A DNA stretch of 64,000 nucleotides from Bacillus sp. RO2 (GTDB lineage Bacteria; Bacillota; Bacilli; Bacillales; Bacillaceae_I). Under the pieces are notes generated by a model. The model did not search any database. It was not told the origin of the DNA and saw nothing but the letters and a program-made list of their open reading frames with translations. Made by a program: the position numbers and the translations under genes. The stretch's first letter is position 1. Every line of letters begins with the position of its first letter. Of this stretch, positions 44,337 to 53,061 are shown piece by piece. The stretch spans positions 19,654 to 83,653 of the forward strand of contig NZ_JAAXCU010000033.1 of NCBI RefSeq assembly GCF_012911845.1, read 5' to 3'.

Positions 44337-44930
44337 ATGAAACACATATTTAAAAAAGGTTCCAAGCACGTATTACTCTTATTGCATGGAACAGGAGGAA
44401 CCGAACAAGATCTTCTCCCACTGGCAGATATGATTGATCCTCAAGCTTCTGTATTAAGTATCAGGGGTAATGTTTCCGAAAATGGCATGCCGCGGTTCTT
44501 TAGACGTTTGTCAGAAGGAGTGTTTGACGAAGAGGATTTGATTTTTCGTACGAAAGAGCTACATGAGTTTTTAGATGAAGCAGCCGAAAAGTATGAATTT
44601 GATCGCAATAATGTCATAGCTATTGGATATTCCAATGGCGCAAATATTGCCGGAAGTCTGCTTTTCCATTATCCAAACACTTTAAAAGCTGCTGTTTTAT
44701 ATCATCCGATGGTCCCAAGAAGAGGAGTGGAACTGCCAGACTTAAGTGAAACTCCTGTATTTATTGGAGCAGGAAAAAATGATCCGATTTGTCCTGCAGC
44801 AGAAACCGAAGAGTTAAGCAAGTTACTAGAAGATGCAGGATCAAAAGTCGAGGTTCACTGGGAATATCAAGGACATCAATTAACACACTCAGAAGTCCAA
44901 GCGTCAAAAAAGTGGTATGATTCCATCTGA
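44337..44930 (+). CDS. Alpha/beta-hydrolase, carboxylesterase (MhqD/YodD-like)
   Basis: 197 residues. The oxyanion HGTGG, nucleophile GYSNG (Ser), Asp in AGKNDPICP and His in YQGHQLT form a complete catalytic set. RGNVSENGMPRFFRRL is shared with the phospholipase/carboxylesterase family that includes B. subtilis MhqD (YodD) and YvaK-like enzymes. ATG 44337 follows GAGGAGGAGTG. A monocistronic unit with its own terminator. Confidence 0.85.
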   Translation: MKHIFKKGSKHVLLLLHGTGGTEQDLLPLADMIDPQASVLSIRGNVSENGMPRFFRRLSEGVFDEEDLIFRTKELHEFLDEAAEKYEFDRNNVIAIGYSNGANIAGSLLFHYPNTLKAAVLYHPMVPRRGVELPDLSETPVFIGAGKNDPICPAAETEELSKLLEDAGSKVEVHWEYQGHQLTHSEVQASKKWYDSI

Positions 44931-44936
44931 AGAAAG

Positions 44937-44970
44937 CGGAGTGAGATAATCTTCACTCCGTTTTCGTTTT
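44937..44970 (+). terminator. Terminator after the esterase gene
   Basis: CGGAGTGA / TCACTCCG stem, then TTTTCGTTTT. Confidence 0.88.
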
Positions 44971-45059
44971 AATAAATGAGCAAACCATTTTCTTTCCTTT
45001 GCTTCATATATTAAACTGAAGGAAGAAATAAAATCTGTACATACCTTTGGAGGAACAGA

Positions 45060-45401
45060 ATGAAGATTATTGACCAAAAACATGTGCAAGCCGAATTAAA
45101 CAAACTGATAGATGTGGAAGTATTTGTCCATTTGGAGACGACAAACGGAGCCTACGCCGGCCACCACAATACTGGTCTTGCAGTGGGTGCATTCATACGC
45201 AATGTTCCATTGAAATTTGAGCGAGCTAAAATAGTTGGAAACGGACCGTACCGAATTGGGTTAAAACTTAAACACGGCTGGGTCTACGCAGAAGGTGTGA
45301 CACATTATGAAGTGGATGATAAAGATCGTCTGCTACTAGCTGGGTTAAATCCTGAAGGCAAACTTGCTGTAGCATTGCAAATTAGCCTGGAGCCATTTTA
45401 A
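45060..45401 (+). CDS. yojF: YojF family protein (DUF1806)
   Basis: 113 residues. VFVHLETTNGAYAGHH, ERAKIVGNGPYRIGLKLKHGWVYAEGVTHYEVD matches YojF along its length. It is located 18 bp upstream of bshB2, as in B. subtilis yojF-yojG. YojF has no known activity; constant linkage suggests a role with bacillithiol metabolism. Confidence 0.9.
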   Translation: MKIIDQKHVQAELNKLIDVEVFVHLETTNGAYAGHHNTGLAVGAFIRNVPLKFERAKIVGNGPYRIGLKLKHGWVYAEGVTHYEVDDKDRLLLAGLNPEGKLAVALQISLEPF

Positions 45402-45419
45402 GGGAAGGGAGAGAGAAGA

Positions 45420-46085
45420 ATGGAAGCAGAAAGACACGTACTAGTAGTTTTCCCACATCCAGATGATGAAGCATTTAGCTCCTCTGGCACCATCAAACAG
45501 TTTACCCAAAGCGGAGTTCCTGTTACCTATTTATGCGGAACACTTGGGCAAATGGGACGAAATCTTGGCAATCCGCTGTTTGCTAACCGTGAGACACTTC
45601 CTGAAGTGCGCAGAAAAGAATTATTGGATGCGTGCAAAGTCATGGGAATTGAGGATTTAAGGATGCTGGGTCTTCATGATAAAACACTTGAGTTTGAAGA
45701 TGAAGAGTACCTGGCAGACATTGTGCATGAAGCTTTGGTGGAGTTAAACCCAAGCTTGGTACTCACTTTCTACCCTGAACACGGAGTTCACCCTGATCAT
45801 GATGCCATGAGTAATGCGGTTGCCATTGCAGTTGGAAGGCTTCCTGAACAGGACAGACCAACTGTTTATGGAAAAGCCATTTTAAAAAATAGTGTAGAAT
45901 TAATCGGCGAACCAGATGTGATGATTGATATTCGATCCGTTGCAGAAGAAAAGCTGAAAGCAATTAAGGCACACAAATCCCAAACGAGCGGATGGGTGGA
46001 GCTGATGGAGAAACAATTAAAGGAAAATGCACCGGAAATTGAGGATTGGTTGTACCGAGAAACATTCTGGACCTATAAGGTGTAA
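45420..46085 (+). CDS. bshB2: Bacillithiol biosynthesis deacetylase BshB2
   Basis: 221 residues. The LmbE-type zinc motif PHPDDEAFS (first His, Asp, Asp) and the later HPDHD are intact, with the GLHDKTLEF segment of the BshB2 subgroup. It removes the acetyl group from GlcNAc-malate to give GlcN-malate, the second step of bacillithiol synthesis. ATG 45420 follows AGGGAAGGGAGAG. It is co-transcribed with yojF. Confidence 0.93.
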   Translation: MEAERHVLVVFPHPDDEAFSSSGTIKQFTQSGVPVTYLCGTLGQMGRNLGNPLFANRETLPEVRRKELLDACKVMGIEDLRMLGLHDKTLEFEDEEYLADIVHEALVELNPSLVLTFYPEHGVHPDHDAMSNAVAIAVGRLPEQDRPTVYGKAILKNSVELIGEPDVMIDIRSVAEEKLKAIKAHKSQTSGWVELMEKQLKENAPEIEDWLYRETFWTYKV

Positions 46086-46092
46086 GAGAAAT

Positions 46093-46120
46093 CAGGGGAT
46101 TAGGTCTCCTGTTTTTTTTT
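46093..46120 (+). terminator. Terminator after bshB2
   Basis: CAGGGGA / TCTCCTG stem (one G-U) followed by nine Ts. Confidence 0.8.
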
Positions 46121-46127
46121 TACCTTG

Positions 46128-46331
46128 ATGAAGACCTCGGTGACGAGGAAAAAGGAGGAGAGGAGTCCTCATGGCAGGTATGAAGACCTGAGTGACGAGA
46201 AAAAAGGAGTAGAAGAGTCCTCATAGCAGGTATGAAGACCTGAGTGACGAGGAAAAAGGAGGAGGAAGGTCCTCATTACCGTTATGAAGACCTTTGTGAC
46301 GAGAAAAAAGAGAAGAGAGGTCCTCATACTC
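46128..46331. repeat. Tandem array of 52-bp hairpin units (four units)
   Basis: ATGAAGACC starts at 46128, 46180, 46232 and 46284, exactly 52 bp apart. Each unit ends with a near-complementary arm (GTCCTCAT) after a purine-rich loop (GTGACGAGGAAAAAGGAGGA-like). Outer arms pair 7 of 8 or 8 of 9 bases. The array directly follows the bshB2 terminator. A related 52-bp array lies at 63622-63990. Confidence 0.88.
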
Positions 46332-46437
46332 GATTAACCCAATCAACTATTTTAGAAAATATTCCCTTTACCTCCAAATCGTTCTTATATAATATTAAGG
46401 TTAGAGCAAAGATCGGTTGGGGAAGGATGACTAGCAC

Positions 46438-47598
46438 ATGAAAACAAAGAAAAAGATCTTATGGTTGGACCTATGGCAAATAGCCGAACAAGAAGCATGG
46501 CTCACTGGTATGGCCGCTAAAGGCTGGGAACTTACAAAGATGACTAAGCTTACCGCTCACTTTAAGAAAGCAGCACCCCAAACAATTACATATAAAACAG
46601 ATATTTTCAAAGAACCAATCAGTCAAAATCTTGAGCGACTGGAACAATATGAACAAGCCGGATGGAAATATGTTGCATCAAGAGGCCACCTTCATTTCTT
46701 CCGGAATAATTCTAATAGCTCGGAAAAAGAACTCCAGCCAGATCCAATAAAACAAGCAGAGTCTTTGAAACTACTAAGAAGCAGTTTAAGAACTAGATCA
46801 TATCTCATTCCACTACTAACTTTAATAGGCATAGCTTTAGCTGTATTTATGCTTACATTAGATCCTATTAGAAATTATCTAGACGATGAATTTTTGTTTC
46901 CAGGTATGCAAATTCTCATTTTCTTTGGTTTAAATTTGATGCTTTTAAAGGGACTAATCCACTTAAATAAATTAATAAAAACACTCCAATCTAACAAAGG
47001 AATTCAACCCACATCTGACTTTCGAAAAAAATATTGGCAAAAGAAGATAATTGGATTAAGCTTAATTACGTTTTTTGCAGTTGTTTTTCTTTATAAGGTG
47101 AGTACATCGGGTTATACACCATTGGAAAAGAGTATTCCCCCTATTCCAAAAGAGGATTTACCTGTGGTCCAGATTGGAGATTTTACCAAAAGCTATGAGC
47201 CCTATTCTTATGAAGAAAGTATAAGCCGTGAGAATTTCTACTCTGTAAATTCCAGCATCCTTGTACCAGAGCAAAACGAACTCAATCAACTTGTCGAAGT
47301 AGAAGTAGAGCAATGGGAAGATGGAAGTGGACCTTACCGGCCTTCCTTGACCTCGCGTCAATATATAGTGAGGAACGATTTTTTAGCCGAAAGACTATTC
47401 CAACATTTAATTGACAGGGAAGAAGAGCTTCATAGAGGTGATGCTACCCTTTTGAATACAACCGCATTTGATGAACTGTATGTATTAGAGAATTCAATCC
47501 TCTCTAGAAAGGGTCATATTATCTATTATGTCACCTATTTTGGCAAGGAACCTATCGAAAAAATCATTCATGCAATGGAACAAAAAATAACAGAGTAA
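46438..47598 (+). CDS. DUF2812 domain membrane protein
   Basis: 386 residues. The N-terminal DUF2812 has KKILWLDLWQIAEQEAWLTGMAAKGWELTKM and QYEQAGWKYVASRGHLHFFR. Three membrane helices follow (near residues 120-140, 155-175 and 200-220), then an extracytoplasmic C-terminal half. DUF2812 proteins usually sit next to a PadR regulator; none is present here. ATG 46438 follows GGAAGGATGA. Function is unknown. Confidence 0.8.
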   Translation: MKTKKKILWLDLWQIAEQEAWLTGMAAKGWELTKMTKLTAHFKKAAPQTITYKTDIFKEPISQNLERLEQYEQAGWKYVASRGHLHFFRNNSNSSEKELQPDPIKQAESLKLLRSSLRTRSYLIPLLTLIGIALAVFMLTLDPIRNYLDDEFLFPGMQILIFFGLNLMLLKGLIHLNKLIKTLQSNKGIQPTSDFRKKYWQKKIIGLSLITFFAVVFLYKVSTSGYTPLEKSIPPIPKEDLPVVQIGDFTKSYEPYSYEESISRENFYSVNSSILVPEQNELNQLVEVEVEQWEDGSGPYRPSLTSRQYIVRNDFLAERLFQHLIDREEELHRGDATLLNTTAFDELYVLENSILSRKGHIIYYVTYFGKEPIEKIIHAMEQKITE

Positions 47599-47629
47599 AA
47601 GCAGATGAGCTAATAGCCTCTGCTTTTTT
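47597..47629 (+). terminator. Terminator after the DUF2812 gene
   Basis: AAAGCAGA / TCTGCTTT outer stem with inner GAGC/GCCT pairing, then TTTT. Confidence 0.8.
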
Positions 47630-47769
47630 AAATCCACAAATAGAATCTTCAGAATTATCAGTTGACATTTCTTCCCTTCAAGGTTATTTTAATGATGTTG
47701 AACAATATTACATATTGTATGATGTCGGAATAATTTCGTTATATTAAAAAAGTGAAAGGGGAAATATCG

Positions 47770-49089
47770 ATGATCTTACATGATTCTGAAACCCTATCTT
47801 TATCAGAGATGCAACTCCTTCAATCCTCCAGGTTGAGAGACACGGTACAGAAAGTCTTTCAACATGTTCCTTTTTATAGAAAAAAGATCTCTAACTTAAC
47901 TATTACACCTTCTGATATTCAAACCATTCATGACATTCACAAACTACCTTTTACAACAAAAAAAGAACTGCGCGAGAACTATCCGTTCGGACTATTTGCT
48001 ATCCCGAGAAACCAAATAACAAGGCTTCATGCCTCATCTGGAACAAGCGGCAAACCTACAGTTGTTGCCTATTCCCAAGAAGACATCAACATGTGGAGCG
48101 ATATTGCAGCACGGGCGATTTCATTGGCTGGAGGAAAGAAAGGGGAAATCCTACATAATGCATACGGTTATGGCCTTTTTACAGGAGGACTTGGACTGCA
48201 TTATGGAAGTGAAAAGCTTGGGATGATCACAGTTCCGGTTTCTGGCGGGAACACAGATAGGCAAATCCAATTAATACAGGATTTTCAGCCTACAGTGATC
48301 TGTGGGACACCTTCTTACGTACTTAACATTGCTGACAGGATGGTAGATTTAGGGTTTAATCCAAAAGAGACTTCTTTACAGTATGGAATTTTTGGAGCAG
48401 AACCTTGGTCGGAAGAGATGAGAAGAACATTAGAAGATAAATTAGCGATCAAAGCATGCGATATATACGGATTAAGTGAAGTAATTGGTCCTGGAGTGGC
48501 AATGGAATGTCATGAGGCGCAAAATGGTCTGCATATTGCCGAAGATCATTTTTATGTAGAAGTGATTAATCCAAAAACTCTAAAGGTATTGCCAGAGGGA
48601 GAAGTAGGAGAGCTTGTATTCACTAGTCTTACAAAGCGAGCAATGCCAATCATTCGTTACAGAACCGGCGACATAGCTTCTATTAAAAGAGAGAAGTGTG
48701 CTTGCGGACGCACGACAACGAAAATGTCGAGAGTTAAAGGAAGAGTAGACGATATGTTAATCATTAGAGGGGTAAATATCTTTCCTTCCGAGATTGAACA
48801 TACATTATTGCAAATAGAAGACTTAGCGCCACATTATCAGCTTTTAGTCTCTCGTGAGAAAAACTTAGATTCGGTAGAGGTCCAGGTAGAAATGCAAGCG
48901 CATACATTTCAGCAAACTGACCCAGAAAAAAGAGAGAATGAAATGAAGACCCTCGCACAAAAGGTGGAATATGATTTAAAGTCCAAATGTTTGATAAACG
49001 TGAAAGCAAGCGTTGTGGAACCTCGAACTATCCCCCGTTCTGAAGGGAAAGCGGTACGCATTGTTGATTCAAGGTTTTCTCATGCTTAA
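47770..49089 (+). CDS. paaK: Phenylacetate-CoA ligase PaaK
   Basis: 439 residues. The adenylation motif HASSGTSGKPTVVAYS is near residue 95. FGAEPWSEEMR, YGLSEVIGPGVAMEC and RYRTGDIA follow, with the Cys cluster CACGRTTTKMSRVKGRVDDMLIIRGVNIFPSEIE. It activates phenylacetate to phenylacetyl-CoA using ATP, the first pathway step. ATG 47770 follows GAAAGGGGAAAT; GTG 47752 is less likely. TTCGTTATATT 25 bases upstream resembles the proposed PaaX sites. A separate promoter drives paaA behind it. Confidence 0.95.
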   Translation: MILHDSETLSLSEMQLLQSSRLRDTVQKVFQHVPFYRKKISNLTITPSDIQTIHDIHKLPFTTKKELRENYPFGLFAIPRNQITRLHASSGTSGKPTVVAYSQEDINMWSDIAARAISLAGGKKGEILHNAYGYGLFTGGLGLHYGSEKLGMITVPVSGGNTDRQIQLIQDFQPTVICGTPSYVLNIADRMVDLGFNPKETSLQYGIFGAEPWSEEMRRTLEDKLAIKACDIYGLSEVIGPGVAMECHEAQNGLHIAEDHFYVEVINPKTLKVLPEGEVGELVFTSLTKRAMPIIRYRTGDIASIKREKCACGRTTTKMSRVKGRVDDMLIIRGVNIFPSEIEHTLLQIEDLAPHYQLLVSREKNLDSVEVQVEMQAHTFQQTDPEKRENEMKTLAQKVEYDLKSKCLINVKASVVEPRTIPRSEGKAVRIVDSRFSHA

Positions 49090-49109
49090 AAAGTTCAGAA
49101 CTTTCTGTG

Positions 49110-49157
49110 TTGAAAAACGTATAACATTATATTATAATGACGTTAAATAAACGTTAT
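49110..49157 (+). promoter_or_regulatory. paaA promoter with candidate PaaX operator
   Basis: TTGAAA (49110-49115), 17 bp, TATAAT (49133-49138): a good sigmaA promoter. Directly after it, ACGTTA repeats at 49140 and 49151 (11-bp direct repeat) across the start site, and ACGTATAAC sits in the spacer. A repressor there would block transcription. PaaX is the obvious candidate (inference). Confidence 0.65.
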
Positions 49158-49177
49158 AGAAATAGGAGGCGGCGAAA

Positions 49178-50146
49178 ATGACCAACTCATTATCGTTTGA
49201 CCGCTTGACGGAAGAAGAGAAACACGAGCATTTTATGCAGCGTATCCAAGCTGGGGAAAAGATTGAAGCAGACGATTGGATGCCCGAAGAATATCGTAAA
49301 ACATTAATCAAACTGATTTCGATGCATGCAATCAGCGAAATAATGGGAGCGCTTCCAGAAAAGGAATGGGTACCAAAAGCACCGACTTTGAAAAGAAAGC
49401 TCGGGATCATGGCGAAAGTTCAAGATGAAATGGGCCATGGTCAGTTGCTTTTACGAGTTGCAGAAGATTTGATGGAACCTTACGGGAAATCCCGAGAAGA
49501 AATAATGCAAGATTTATTTTCAGGAGATTTAAAGTTTCATAATGTATTCCACATGGAAGCACCAACATGGGGTGATGCAGGTCTTATAGGATGGCTTGTT
49601 GACGGAGCGGCCATCATATCCCAGACGAATATGCTTGATGCATCTTATGGACCTTATGCGAGAGCACTAAAGAGAATATGTGCAGAAGAAGTTTTTCATG
49701 CTCAACACGGCGAGGCTATTATTATGGCACTTGCAGAAGGAACGGAAGAACAAAGAAATATGATACAAGACTCCATCAATCGCTGGTGGGAAGCTTTATT
49801 GATGTTCTTCGGACCGGCAGATGCCTCCACCACTGGTACTTCAAAGCAAGATATTACGATGAAATATAATATCCGCACGAAGAGCAATGAAGAACTTCGC
49901 CAAGACTTTTTCACGAAATACATTCCGAGAGTGTTATCACTTGGCCTAACATTGCCGGATGAAACGATGCATTATGATGAAAAAGAAGAAAAGTGGATCT
50001 ACAAACAGCCGAATTGGAACAACTTTAAAGATATTATCAGAAATAAAGGTCCTAAATCACAGGATCGCTTGAGATTAAGAATAATAGCACACGAAAATAA
50101 TGCATGGGTTCGTGAAGCGTTAAGCTCCGAAACATCAGCAGGGTGA
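49178..50146 (+). CDS. paaA: Phenylacetyl-CoA epoxidase subunit PaaA
   Basis: 322 residues. The diiron ligands are in EMGHGQLLLRVAEDL and CAEEVFHAQHGEAI, the ferritin-like EXXH pairs of the catalytic alpha subunit. It epoxidises the aromatic ring of phenylacetyl-CoA with O2 as part of PaaABC(D)E. ATG 49178 follows AGGAGGCGG. First gene of the main paa operon. Confidence 0.96.
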   Translation: MTNSLSFDRLTEEEKHEHFMQRIQAGEKIEADDWMPEEYRKTLIKLISMHAISEIMGALPEKEWVPKAPTLKRKLGIMAKVQDEMGHGQLLLRVAEDLMEPYGKSREEIMQDLFSGDLKFHNVFHMEAPTWGDAGLIGWLVDGAAIISQTNMLDASYGPYARALKRICAEEVFHAQHGEAIIMALAEGTEEQRNMIQDSINRWWEALLMFFGPADASTTGTSKQDITMKYNIRTKSNEELRQDFFTKYIPRVLSLGLTLPDETMHYDEKEEKWIYKQPNWNNFKDIIRNKGPKSQDRLRLRIIAHENNAWVREALSSETSAG

Positions 50147-50163
50147 GGGGAGGAGCTTATAAA

Positions 50164-50511
50164 TTGAGTACAAAAGGCTTTTATAAAGAATTTGAAGTGT
50201 TTAGTAAGAGAACCCATACAGCTCCGATGCAATACCAGTTCAGTCTACTTGCTCCAAACGAAGAGATTGCGCTAGTCATGGCACAAGAAAACTTTATGAG
50301 GCGGGAACCTGCAGTGGATATTTGGGTGGTGCAACGGAGTGATATTCGAAAAATGTCTCAAGAAGAGCGTCAATCCTTGCAAAGAATTGACAACAAGGAC
50401 TACCGAAACACGAAAGGCTATGGATATTTGAAGAAAAAATGGCGTCACTATGAACAGGGGATGCTTGATGAGCAGGAAATCATGTCTTGGGGAGGGAAGA
50501 AAAAAGGATGA
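50164..50511 (+). CDS. paaB: Phenylacetyl-CoA epoxidase subunit PaaB
   Basis: About 115 residues. FYKEFEVFSKRTHTAPMQYQFSLLAPNEEIALVMAQENFMRRE and the WVV stretch match PaaB. It is a small non-catalytic subunit that bridges PaaAC. TTG 50164 follows GGGGAGGAGC; the GTG at 50143 lies inside the paaA end. The stop overlaps paaC (ATGA). Confidence 0.93.
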   Translation: MSTKGFYKEFEVFSKRTHTAPMQYQFSLLAPNEEIALVMAQENFMRREPAVDIWVVQRSDIRKMSQEERQSLQRIDNKDYRNTKGYGYLKKKWRHYEQGMLDEQEIMSWGGKKKG

Positions 50512-51329
50512 ATATCACAACTGTAGAAGAAGCCAAAAGGGATGCATCCTACTACAAGGCCATAACAGCGTTATTATATCAACTGGCCGACGATGATTTC
50601 ATTATTGCCTACAGAGGATCAGAATGGCTCGGCCTTGCCCCGCATATTGAAGAGGACGTTGCTTTTTCTTCCATAAACCAAGATACAATGGGGCATGCTG
50701 CCATGTACTACCAGTTGCTTGAGGATTTAGGTGAAGGGGATATGGATGCACTTGCACATGGAAGAAAAGCAAAAGATAGAGTGAATGCAGTTCTTTTGGA
50801 AAATGTGAATGGATCAGGAACTTATCTCACAGAACCTAAATATGATTGGGCTTACACAGTCGTAAGGCATTATTTTTACACACAGGCCAAGAAAATTAAA
50901 GTGGAGGCATTGAAAAATTCCTCCTATGAACCTCTGAAACATGTGGCAGTGAAAGTGAATATGGAACTTTATTATCACTTGTTGCACTGGAGAACATGGT
51001 TCAGACAGTTGTGTACAGCAAATGGTGAAGCAAAGACCAGGATGAAAGCAGCCATTGATAAAGTGGTAGAAGAATTTGATGGAGTACTGTCATTGGGGCC
51101 AAGTAGTGTTCAAATTACACAGCATCAACTAATAGATTCAGAGGAAGATATTCGCCTTCGCTTTACAGAAGAAATGACGAATATGTTTGAAAAAGTGGGG
51201 CTTACTTTTCCTACCAATATGGGAATGAAAAGTGGGAACGGCAGAAAAGGTGAACACACCAAGGACTTGGATGATGCCCTCTTAACGTTGAGTGAAGTCT
51301 ATAATAGCAATCCGGCAGCCGTGTGGTAA
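50508..51329 (+). CDS. paaC: Phenylacetyl-CoA epoxidase subunit PaaC
   Basis: 273 residues, a ferritin-like fold without the full diiron ligand set, as in the structural PaaC subunit. LADDDFIIAYRGSEWLGLAPHIEEDVAFSSINQDTMGHAAMYYQLLEDLG and YHLLHWRTWFRQL are family blocks. ATG 50508 is coupled to the paaB stop. It forms the PaaAC core heterodimer. Confidence 0.94.
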   Translation: MNITTVEEAKRDASYYKAITALLYQLADDDFIIAYRGSEWLGLAPHIEEDVAFSSINQDTMGHAAMYYQLLEDLGEGDMDALAHGRKAKDRVNAVLLENVNGSGTYLTEPKYDWAYTVVRHYFYTQAKKIKVEALKNSSYEPLKHVAVKVNMELYYHLLHWRTWFRQLCTANGEAKTRMKAAIDKVVEEFDGVLSLGPSSVQITQHQLIDSEEDIRLRFTEEMTNMFEKVGLTFPTNMGMKSGNGRKGEHTKDLDDALLTLSEVYNSNPAAVW

Positions 51330-51371
51330 TCTTTTACACTTTTCAGCCCAACAAAAAGGAATGATGACATC

Positions 51372-51863
51372 ATGCAGGAAGAAGTAAATATCATGAAGGT
51401 TTGGGATGCCCTGCAGCATGTAAAAGATCCTGAAATAGATTCTGTCAGTGTGGTCGATCTCGGTATGGTGGAAGCAATTGATGTAAAAAATCAGGAAGTA
51501 ACTATTCAAATGCTGCCTACATTCATGGGATGTCCGGCTCTAGAGATTATTAAAAAAAATGTAGAAAACGAGATTAATAACTTAGCATTATTCAAAAAGG
51601 TGGAAGTTCAATTCATCTACCAGCCACCATGGACATCTGACCGCATTACTGCACAAGGTAGAATTCATTTACAAGAGTTTGGAATTGCTCCACCGCCGAC
51701 ACTGGATGACTCCGGAGAATGGCATGTGGATTGCCCTTACTGCGGATCGACCTATACAACATTAGATAACATCTTTGGCCCGACCGCTTGTAGAAGCATT
51801 CTTTACTGCAAAGGATGCAAAAATCCTTTCGAAGCAATGAAACCTGTATCAACCATGATGTAA
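51372..51863 (+). CDS. paaD: Phenylacetate degradation protein PaaD (Fe-S/DUF59 family)
   Basis: 163 residues. An N-terminal MIP18/DUF59 domain (LQHVKDPEIDSVSVVDLGMVE, FMGCPALEIIKKN) is followed by a Cys-rich tail: CPYCGST, then C in TACRSILYCKGCKNPFE. PaaD is thought to mature metal centres of the epoxidase complex. The start ATG 51372 has AAGGA about 11 bases upstream. Confidence 0.92.
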   Translation: MQEEVNIMKVWDALQHVKDPEIDSVSVVDLGMVEAIDVKNQEVTIQMLPTFMGCPALEIIKKNVENEINNLALFKKVEVQFIYQPPWTSDRITAQGRIHLQEFGIAPPPTLDDSGEWHVDCPYCGSTYTTLDNIFGPTACRSILYCKGCKNPFEAMKPVSTMM

Positions 51864-51870
51864 GTACCAC

Positions 51871-51899
51871 TGCCTTACAGAAAAAACTTCTGTCAGGCA
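51871..51899 (+). other. Hairpin within the paa operon, between paaD and the EthD gene
   Basis: TGCCTTACAGAA / TTCTGTCAGGCA stem (one mismatch) and AAAAAC loop with no T run. It may protect or process the mRNA, or attenuate. The 106-bp gap is the largest inside the paaA to paaN-like section. Confidence 0.5.
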
Positions 51900-51969
51900 A
51901 TTACATAAATAACTGGCCTGATAAAACCCTAGCGGTTTAATAAGAGCCCATAAAAAGGAGAGATTTAGA

Positions 51970-52278
51970 ATGGTAAAATTAATCGCGCTTTACAAACACC
52001 CAGAAAACAAGGAAGCTTTCGATCAGCACTACTTCGACACGCACGCACCTATCACTGCTAAAATCCCTGGATTACGCAAGATGGAAGTAACGAAAGTAGT
52101 AGGCAGTCCTATGGGCGGAGAAGGCAAGTACTATTTAATGTGTGAAATGTACTACGATAGCCATGACGCTTTAAAGCAAGCGATGAGAACGGATGAAGCA
52201 AAAGCATCTGGAAAGGATTTAATGAGCTTCGCCGGCGATCTTGTCACCTTGATGATTGGTGAAGAAGTGAATGAGTAA
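51970..52278 (+). CDS. EthD-family small protein in the paa operon
   Basis: 102 residues, a ferredoxin-like alpha/beta fold: VKLIALYKHPENKEAFDQHYFDTHAPITAKIPGLRKMEVTKVVG is the EthD/dimeric barrel pattern. EthD-like proteins are small and of unclear function in oxidative degradation clusters. It occupies the place where paaE is found in E. coli, but it has no flavin or iron-sulfur motif, so it cannot replace that reductase. It overlaps the next start. Confidence 0.85.
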   Translation: MVKLIALYKHPENKEAFDQHYFDTHAPITAKIPGLRKMEVTKVVGSPMGGEGKYYLMCEMYYDSHDALKQAMRTDEAKASGKDLMSFAGDLVTLMIGEEVNE

Positions 52279-53050
52279 AACGTACGAATATATCGAAGTT
52301 TCCATTGAAAGCTCGATAGGAATCATCAAACTCAATAGACCAAAAGTGTTGAACGCAATTAACAGGCCTATGGTGACAGAAATCGTAACCGTGTTAGAAG
52401 AGTTTGACCGAAACGATGAAGTCAAAGCTATGGTACTTGCAGGAAACGGACGCGCATTTGCAGCGGGAGCAGATATCGATGAAATGGCAGAGGCTACAGC
52501 CATTGAACTTGAGCTCTTAAATCAATTCACAGAATGGGACCGCCTTGCGTGGGTAAAGAAACCAATTATTGGCGCAGTCCAAGGGTTTGCTCTTGGAGGA
52601 GGATTTGAACTCGCATTGTGTTGTGACATCCTATTTGCTGCAAATGATGCAGAATTCGGATTTCCTGAAATTAGCCTTGGAGTCATGCCAGGGGCTGGGG
52701 GAACCCAGAGATTGACGAAATTAATGGGAAAATCAAAAGCAATGGAATGGCTGCTTACTGGTGACAGAATGAGCGCAAAGGAAGCCTTGCACTATGGAGT
52801 AATCAACCGTGTTATTCCGACAGAACTATTAATGGAAGAAACGGTGACTTTTGCACAAAAAATCGCTAAACAACCACCTCTTTCCCTTCGTTTGATCAAA
52901 GAATCTGTCCATAAGGCAGTGGACTATTCTGTCTATGAAGGAATGCAATATGAGCGAAAGAATTTTTATCTTTTGTTTGCATCCAACGATCAAAAAGAAG
53001 GCATGCGTGCATTTAAAGAAAAGCGCAAGCCTAAATTTGAAGGGGAATAG
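52271..53050 (+). CDS. paaF: Enoyl-CoA hydratase (PaaF-like)
   Basis: 259 residues. Crotonase fold: GNGRAFAAGADIDEMAEA forms the oxyanion loop and ISLGVMPGAGGTQRL carries a catalytic Glu region. It should hydrate 2,3-dehydroadipyl-CoA late in the pathway. The ATG overlaps the EthD stop by eight bases. The second crotonase follows at once; role split between the two is by similarity. Confidence 0.88.
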   Translation: MSKTYEYIEVSIESSIGIIKLNRPKVLNAINRPMVTEIVTVLEEFDRNDEVKAMVLAGNGRAFAAGADIDEMAEATAIELELLNQFTEWDRLAWVKKPIIGAVQGFALGGGFELALCCDILFAANDAEFGFPEISLGVMPGAGGTQRLTKLMGKSKAMEWLLTGDRMSAKEALHYGVINRVIPTELLMEETVTFAQKIAKQPPLSLRLIKESVHKAVDYSVYEGMQYERKNFYLLFASNDQKEGMRAFKEKRKPKFEGE

Positions 53051-53061
53051 GGGGAGACACC

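Noticed and set aside
46244..46441. A 65-codon plus-strand frame within the 52-bp array
   Set aside because: It is a by-product of the purine-rich repeats and ends at the DUF2812 start; composition is unlike a folded protein.
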